A stretch of DNA of 10,628 bases, from the NCBI GenBank assembly GCA_049680625.1, contig JBAUID010000205.1, positions 1-10,628 of the forward strand. Direction: 5' to 3'. Below are positions 8,235 through 10,628 of the stretch, piece by piece. Made by a program: the position numbers and the translations under genes. Position 1 is the stretch's first letter, and every line of letters starts with the position of its first letter. The notes under the pieces are model-generated. The model worked only from the letters and a program-made list of their open reading frames with translations, made no database searches and was not told the DNA's origin. The stretch comes from JAUIAI01 sp049680625 (GTDB taxonomy: Bacteria; Pseudomonadota; Gammaproteobacteria; Burkholderiales; Burkholderiaceae_E).

Positions 8235-9023
8235 TCAACCACTAAACAAAACATCAACAAACCCCAGCGACCCAAAATCTGCCCTGACCTTGTCCCCCGC
8301 ATTCACGGCATCAAGCCCGGTGCAAGTGCCAGTCGAAATAATTTCACCTCGGCGCAGTCCCCGTCCGGTTTCCGACTGGCGATTCGCCAACCACACCATT
8401 ACGTTTAGTGGGTTATCGAGTGCTTTGCTGCCAGTACCGTGTCCACACAACTGATTGTTTATAAACATCTGAACCGGGTGGGTCGGCAAGTCGAGATCCA
8501 TCCAGTCGGCCTGCCACTTACCGATGACCAGACCCATATTGGCACCGCAGTCCGCCGTCAGCAAAACAGCGCCTGCGTTTGCCAGGCCATCTGCAATGCG
8601 TGAACCAACAATCTCAATCGCGCCCGCCACCGCTGCAATTGCGTCGGTGATTTCATCGACAGTGTATGGCGTGCTTCGCGGCGGAAGATCTTTGCCCAAT
8701 TTGAACGCGAACTCGCCCTCGAGCTGCGGGCCATGTGCGGCACTAACGGACACCGTGGCCGGACTGGTATACACATATGGCGACATAAGCTCAGCACAAT
8801 TCGGCCCGGAAGAACCAAGGTAGGTTTGCGCTTCTTTGCTGGTTGAGCCAACCTTGAAACCAAGCCGTTCATGGCCCGCCAGTTCATAGATCAGGCTTTG
8901 AATCTGGTGTGCTTCGTCTTTGCTTGTGGGCTGCCAAAGGCCTTGCAAGCCAACAACAGTACCGTTAACGCGTGCATTCCAAAGCTTTTCCGCCAATTCG
9001 TTCATGCCTGCCAGTTCGTTCAT
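8235..9023 (-). CDS. 2-oxopent-4-enoate hydratase (MhpD)-family protein
   Basis: A 262-residue protein of the fumarylacetoacetate-hydrolase superfamily, in the branch holding 2-keto-4-pentenoate hydratase (MhpD) and 4-oxalocrotonate decarboxylase. These are metal-dependent enzymes of the lower meta-cleavage pathways. Expected metal ligands are visible as Glu102 and Glu104 in LEGEFAFKLG and Glu137 in AIEIVGSR. GFKVGSTS (55-62), DNPLNVMVWLAN (203-214), and STGTCTGLDAVNAGDKVRADFG (230-251, quoted here only by its ends: STGTCTG and GDKVRADFG) complete the pattern. The frame is open upstream to a TTG at 9095, but that lies in the rRNA terminator tail; ATG 9023 with GAGG seven bases upstream is preferred. 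A near-duplicate start, ATG 9005, follows. It is the first gene after the rRNA operon and lies 141 bp before acnD. Hydratase and decarboxylase members cannot be told apart by eye. Confidence 0.88.
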   Translation of the reverse strand: MNELAGMNELAEKLWNARVNGTVVGLQGLWQPTSKDEAHQIQSLIYELAGHERLGFKVGSTSKEAQTYLGSSGPNCAELMSPYVYTSPATVSVSAAHGPQLEGEFAFKLGKDLPPRSTPYTVDEITDAIAAVAGAIEIVGSRIADGLANAGAVLLTADCGANMGLVIGKWQADWMDLDLPTHPVQMFINNQLCGHGTGSKALDNPLNVMVWLANRQSETGRGLRRGEIISTGTCTGLDAVNAGDKVRADFGSLGFVDVLFSG

Positions 9024-9030
9024 GTCGCTA

Positions 9031-9034
9031 CCTC
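9031..9034 (-). promoter_or_regulatory. Ribosome-binding site deciding the hydratase start
   Basis: GAGG on the minus strand lies seven bases before ATG 9023. The ATG at 9005 is preceded only by a weaker GGCAGG-type stretch lying directly against it, and the ATG at 9083 lacks a comparable motif, so 9023 is the best start. Confidence 0.65.
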
Positions 9035-9048
9035 GGGTAATGAATTCT

Positions 9049-9058
9049 GCCAATTGGC
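9049..9058. promoter_or_regulatory. Perfect 10-bp palindrome before the hydratase gene
   Basis: GCCAATTGGC reads identically on both strands and lies 26 bp before the hydratase start codon. A second perfect 10-bp palindrome, ATGCCGGCAT, is at 9074-9083. Either could be an operator for the metabolic operon. The stretch is short and the function is a guess; no clear -35/-10 promoter pair is visible in these 70 bp. Confidence 0.25.
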
Positions 9059-9073
9059 TGAAGGCATTCTCGC

Positions 9074-9083
9074 ATGCCGGCAT
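9074..9083. promoter_or_regulatory. Second perfect 10-bp palindrome before the hydratase gene
   Basis: ATGCCGGCAT is a perfect palindrome 51 bp before the hydratase start and 11 bp after the rRNA terminator tail. Its sequence differs from the palindrome at 9049-9058, so the two are not copies of one operator. Evidence is symmetry and position only. Confidence 0.2.
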
Positions 9084-9093
9084 TGTGCGATCC

Positions 9094-9131
9094 AAAAGAA
9101 AAACCCCCGCTGCTTACGCAACGGGGGTTTT
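9094..9131 (-). terminator. Intrinsic terminator of the rRNA operon
   Basis: On the minus strand AAAACCCCCG and CGGGGGTTTT pair perfectly over ten bases. The stem continues through TTGC/GCAG (one G-T wobble) to a GTAA tetraloop and is followed by a T-rich tail (TCTTTT, 9099-9094). It starts nine bases after the 5S 3' end, the expected place for an rRNA operon terminator. The flanking A-run gives it weak bidirectional character, but no plus-strand gene needs it. Confidence 0.93.
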
Positions 9132-9139
9132 GAGGTAAC

Positions 9140-9256
9140 TGCCTGACAATTTCCTACTTTCACGGGGACGAACCCCACTATCATCGGCGCCACTGCGTTT
9201 CACGGTCCTGTTCGAGATGGGAAGGAGTGGGTCCACAGCGCTATGGTCATCAGGCA
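9140..9256 (-). rRNA. rrf: 5S ribosomal RNA
   Basis: A 117-base 5S rRNA. Its ends pair as the closing helix (5' TGCCTGA and 3' TCAGGCA). The internal blocks CCCACTCCTTCCCATCTCG, AACAGGACCGTGAAACG, GCGCCGATGATAGTGGGG and GAAAGTAGGAAATTG are typical of proteobacterial 5S. It is the last gene of the rRNA operon and is followed by the terminator. Ends are set by the helix and may be off by a base or two. Confidence 0.97.
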
Positions 9257-9353
9257 TAGCTTGTTGGCTTTGCGCTTATTAAATTGCGGTTGGCCAGTTC
9301 TGCATGCCCCGCCTGGATAAACCAGACGGTAACAAATTCGGTTGTTCCGGTCT

Positions 9354-9392
9354 CGATGATTTGTAATTCGTGAATTGAAATTCGAATCATCG
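9354..9392. repeat. Inverted repeat in the rRNA spacer (8-bp arms)
   Basis: CGATGATT at 9354-9361 is the exact reverse complement of AATCATCG at 9385-9392. Inside it a smaller pair, AATTC and GAATT (9365-9369 and 9372-9376), could extend the fold. It is the hairpin nearest to 5S among the clear ones. Confidence 0.6.
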
Positions 9393-9422
9393 GGATTGAA
9401 AGTAGTAGTTTTCATTAGTCTC

Positions 9423-9448
9423 GACTAAAAACAGGCTCGTTTTTAGTC
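9423..9448. repeat. Inverted repeat in the rRNA spacer (10-bp arms)
   Basis: GACTAAAAAC (9423-9432) and GTTTTTAGTC (9439-9448) are perfect reverse complements around a six-base loop. On the minus strand the 3' arm ends GTTTTTAGTC and not in a T-run, so it is not a classical terminator; it is more likely a structured spacer element. Confidence 0.75.
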
Positions 9449-9458
9449 CGGTGTGATC

Positions 9459-9476
9459 AGATTACTTTCGTAATCT
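9459..9476. repeat. Inverted repeat in the rRNA spacer (GAAA loop)
   Basis: AGATTAC (9459-9465) pairs perfectly with GTAATCT (9470-9476). In the rRNA transcript (minus strand) the loop reads GAAA closed by a C-G pair, a stable GNRA tetraloop. Confidence 0.7.
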
Positions 9477-9484
9477 ATCGGATC

Positions 9485-9504
9485 GGTCGAGTGTTACCTC
9501 GACC
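9485..9504. repeat. Inverted repeat in the rRNA spacer (7-bp arms)
   Basis: GGTCGAG (9485-9491) and CTCGACC (9498-9504) are perfect reverse complements with a six-base loop. This stem sits between the GAAA-loop hairpin and the tandemly duplicated hairpin. Confidence 0.65.
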
Positions 9505-9507
9505 TGT

Positions 9508-9547
9508 TGCTGAACGTAAAGTTCAGCTGCTGAACGTAAAGTTCAGC
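9508..9547. repeat. Perfect 20-bp tandem duplication of a hairpin
   Basis: The 20-mer TGCTGAACGTAAAGTTCAGC occurs twice with no gap and no mismatch (9508-9527 and 9528-9547). Each copy contains GCTGAAC and GTTCAGC, a perfect seven-base stem around a five-base loop. The exact identity suggests a recent slippage or duplication event. In RNA the two units could form two small hairpins or pair with each other into one longer stem. Confidence 0.9.
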
Positions 9548-9622
9548 GGGGTAAGAGTTAATACAGAGTTATGAGAGCGTTATTCAACACAACAACTATG
9601 TGTCACAAGCAAGCTTGCCAGA

Positions 9623-9642
9623 GTCGCAATCGAAATTGCGAC
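9623..9642. repeat. Inverted repeat near the 23S 3' end (TTCG loop)
   Basis: GTCGCAAT (9623-9630) and ATTGCGAC (9635-9642) are perfect reverse complements. In the transcript the loop reads TTCG. The hairpin lies about 14 bp after the 23S 3' end and could take part in 23S 3' processing. A perfect palindrome GCAAGCTTGC follows at 9609-9618. Confidence 0.65.
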
Positions 9643-9655
9643 GAAACAAAGTTAT

Positions 9656-10628
<973 letters not shown>

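Larger units (their letters stand above)
9257..9655 (-). other. 23S-5S rRNA internal spacer, hairpin-rich, no tRNA
   Basis: About 400 bp separate the 3' end of 23S from 5S, compared with roughly 90 bp in E. coli. I find no tRNA cloverleaf: there is no acceptor/T-arm pair with CCA or a GTTCGAATC block in a suitable context. The stretch contains at least six perfect inverted repeats and a 20-bp tandem duplication, listed separately, and is more AT-rich than the neighbouring genes. In the transcript it would fold into a row of hairpins that must be removed during rRNA processing, perhaps by RNase III and RNase E. No protein-coding gene is supported here. Confidence 0.85.

Noticed and set aside
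9320..9395. Possible tRNA in the 23S-5S spacer, prompted by a TTCGAATC stretch at 9381-9388
   Set aside because: No seven-base acceptor stem, anticodon arm or GG-TTC T-arm fits around it; the stretch belongs to a simple inverted repeat.
9200..9415. Open frame of 71 codons on the minus strand
   Set aside because: It overlaps the 5S rRNA gene and the structured spacer; its ends follow rRNA sequence, not a coding pattern.
9508..9547. CRISPR-like repeat array
   Set aside because: There are only two units, directly adjacent with no spacers, inside an rRNA operon and with no cas genes nearby.

Overview
The window looks like chromosomal DNA from a proteobacterium, most likely a gammaproteobacterium. 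The evidence is a proteobacterial-type 23S and 5S rRNA pair and an acnD-prpF pair that closely follows the Shewanella-type proteins as I recall them. I cannot name a genus. Every gene and RNA that I can support lies on the minus strand, so transcription runs from high to low coordinates.

Layout in transcription order. (1) 10628-9656: the 3' third of a 23S rRNA gene, cut by the window edge. (2) 9655-9257: an unusually long 23S-5S spacer of about 400 bp, packed with perfect hairpins and with no tRNA. (3) 9256-9140: 5S rRNA. (4) 9131-9094: a strong intrinsic terminator closing the rRNA operon. (5) Only about 70 bp later a run of six metabolic genes begins: a hydratase of the 2-oxopent-4-enoate hydratase (MhpD) family (9023-8235); acnD, the Fe-S 2-methylcitrate dehydratase (8093-5469); prpF, the methylaconitate isomerase (5444-4272); hyuA and hyuB, the two subunits of an ATP-dependent hydantoinase/oxoprolinase/carboxylase-type enzyme (4166-2112 and 2108-441); and a small GYD-domain protein (406-56). 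The first 55 bases hold no recognisable feature.

How the genes may work together. AcnD and PrpF together replace PrpD in the 2-methylcitrate cycle of propionate breakdown: AcnD dehydrates 2-methylcitrate and PrpF isomerises the product to the form that is rehydrated. The usual partners prpB (lyase) and prpC (synthase) are not beside them. In their place stand a keto-acid hydratase-fold enzyme upstream and a HyuAB enzyme plus GYD protein downstream. HyuA, HyuB and the GYD gene are tightly spaced, with good ribosome-binding sites, and are probably co-transcribed. The larger gaps before acnD (141 bp) and before hyuA (105 bp) leave room for internal promoters.

The most interesting points are this composite catabolic cluster, whose joint substrate cannot be read from sequence; its position directly behind an rRNA operon; and the hairpin array in the 23S-5S spacer. 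None of these proves a new system. The individual protein families are well known, and the novelty, if any, is in their combination.
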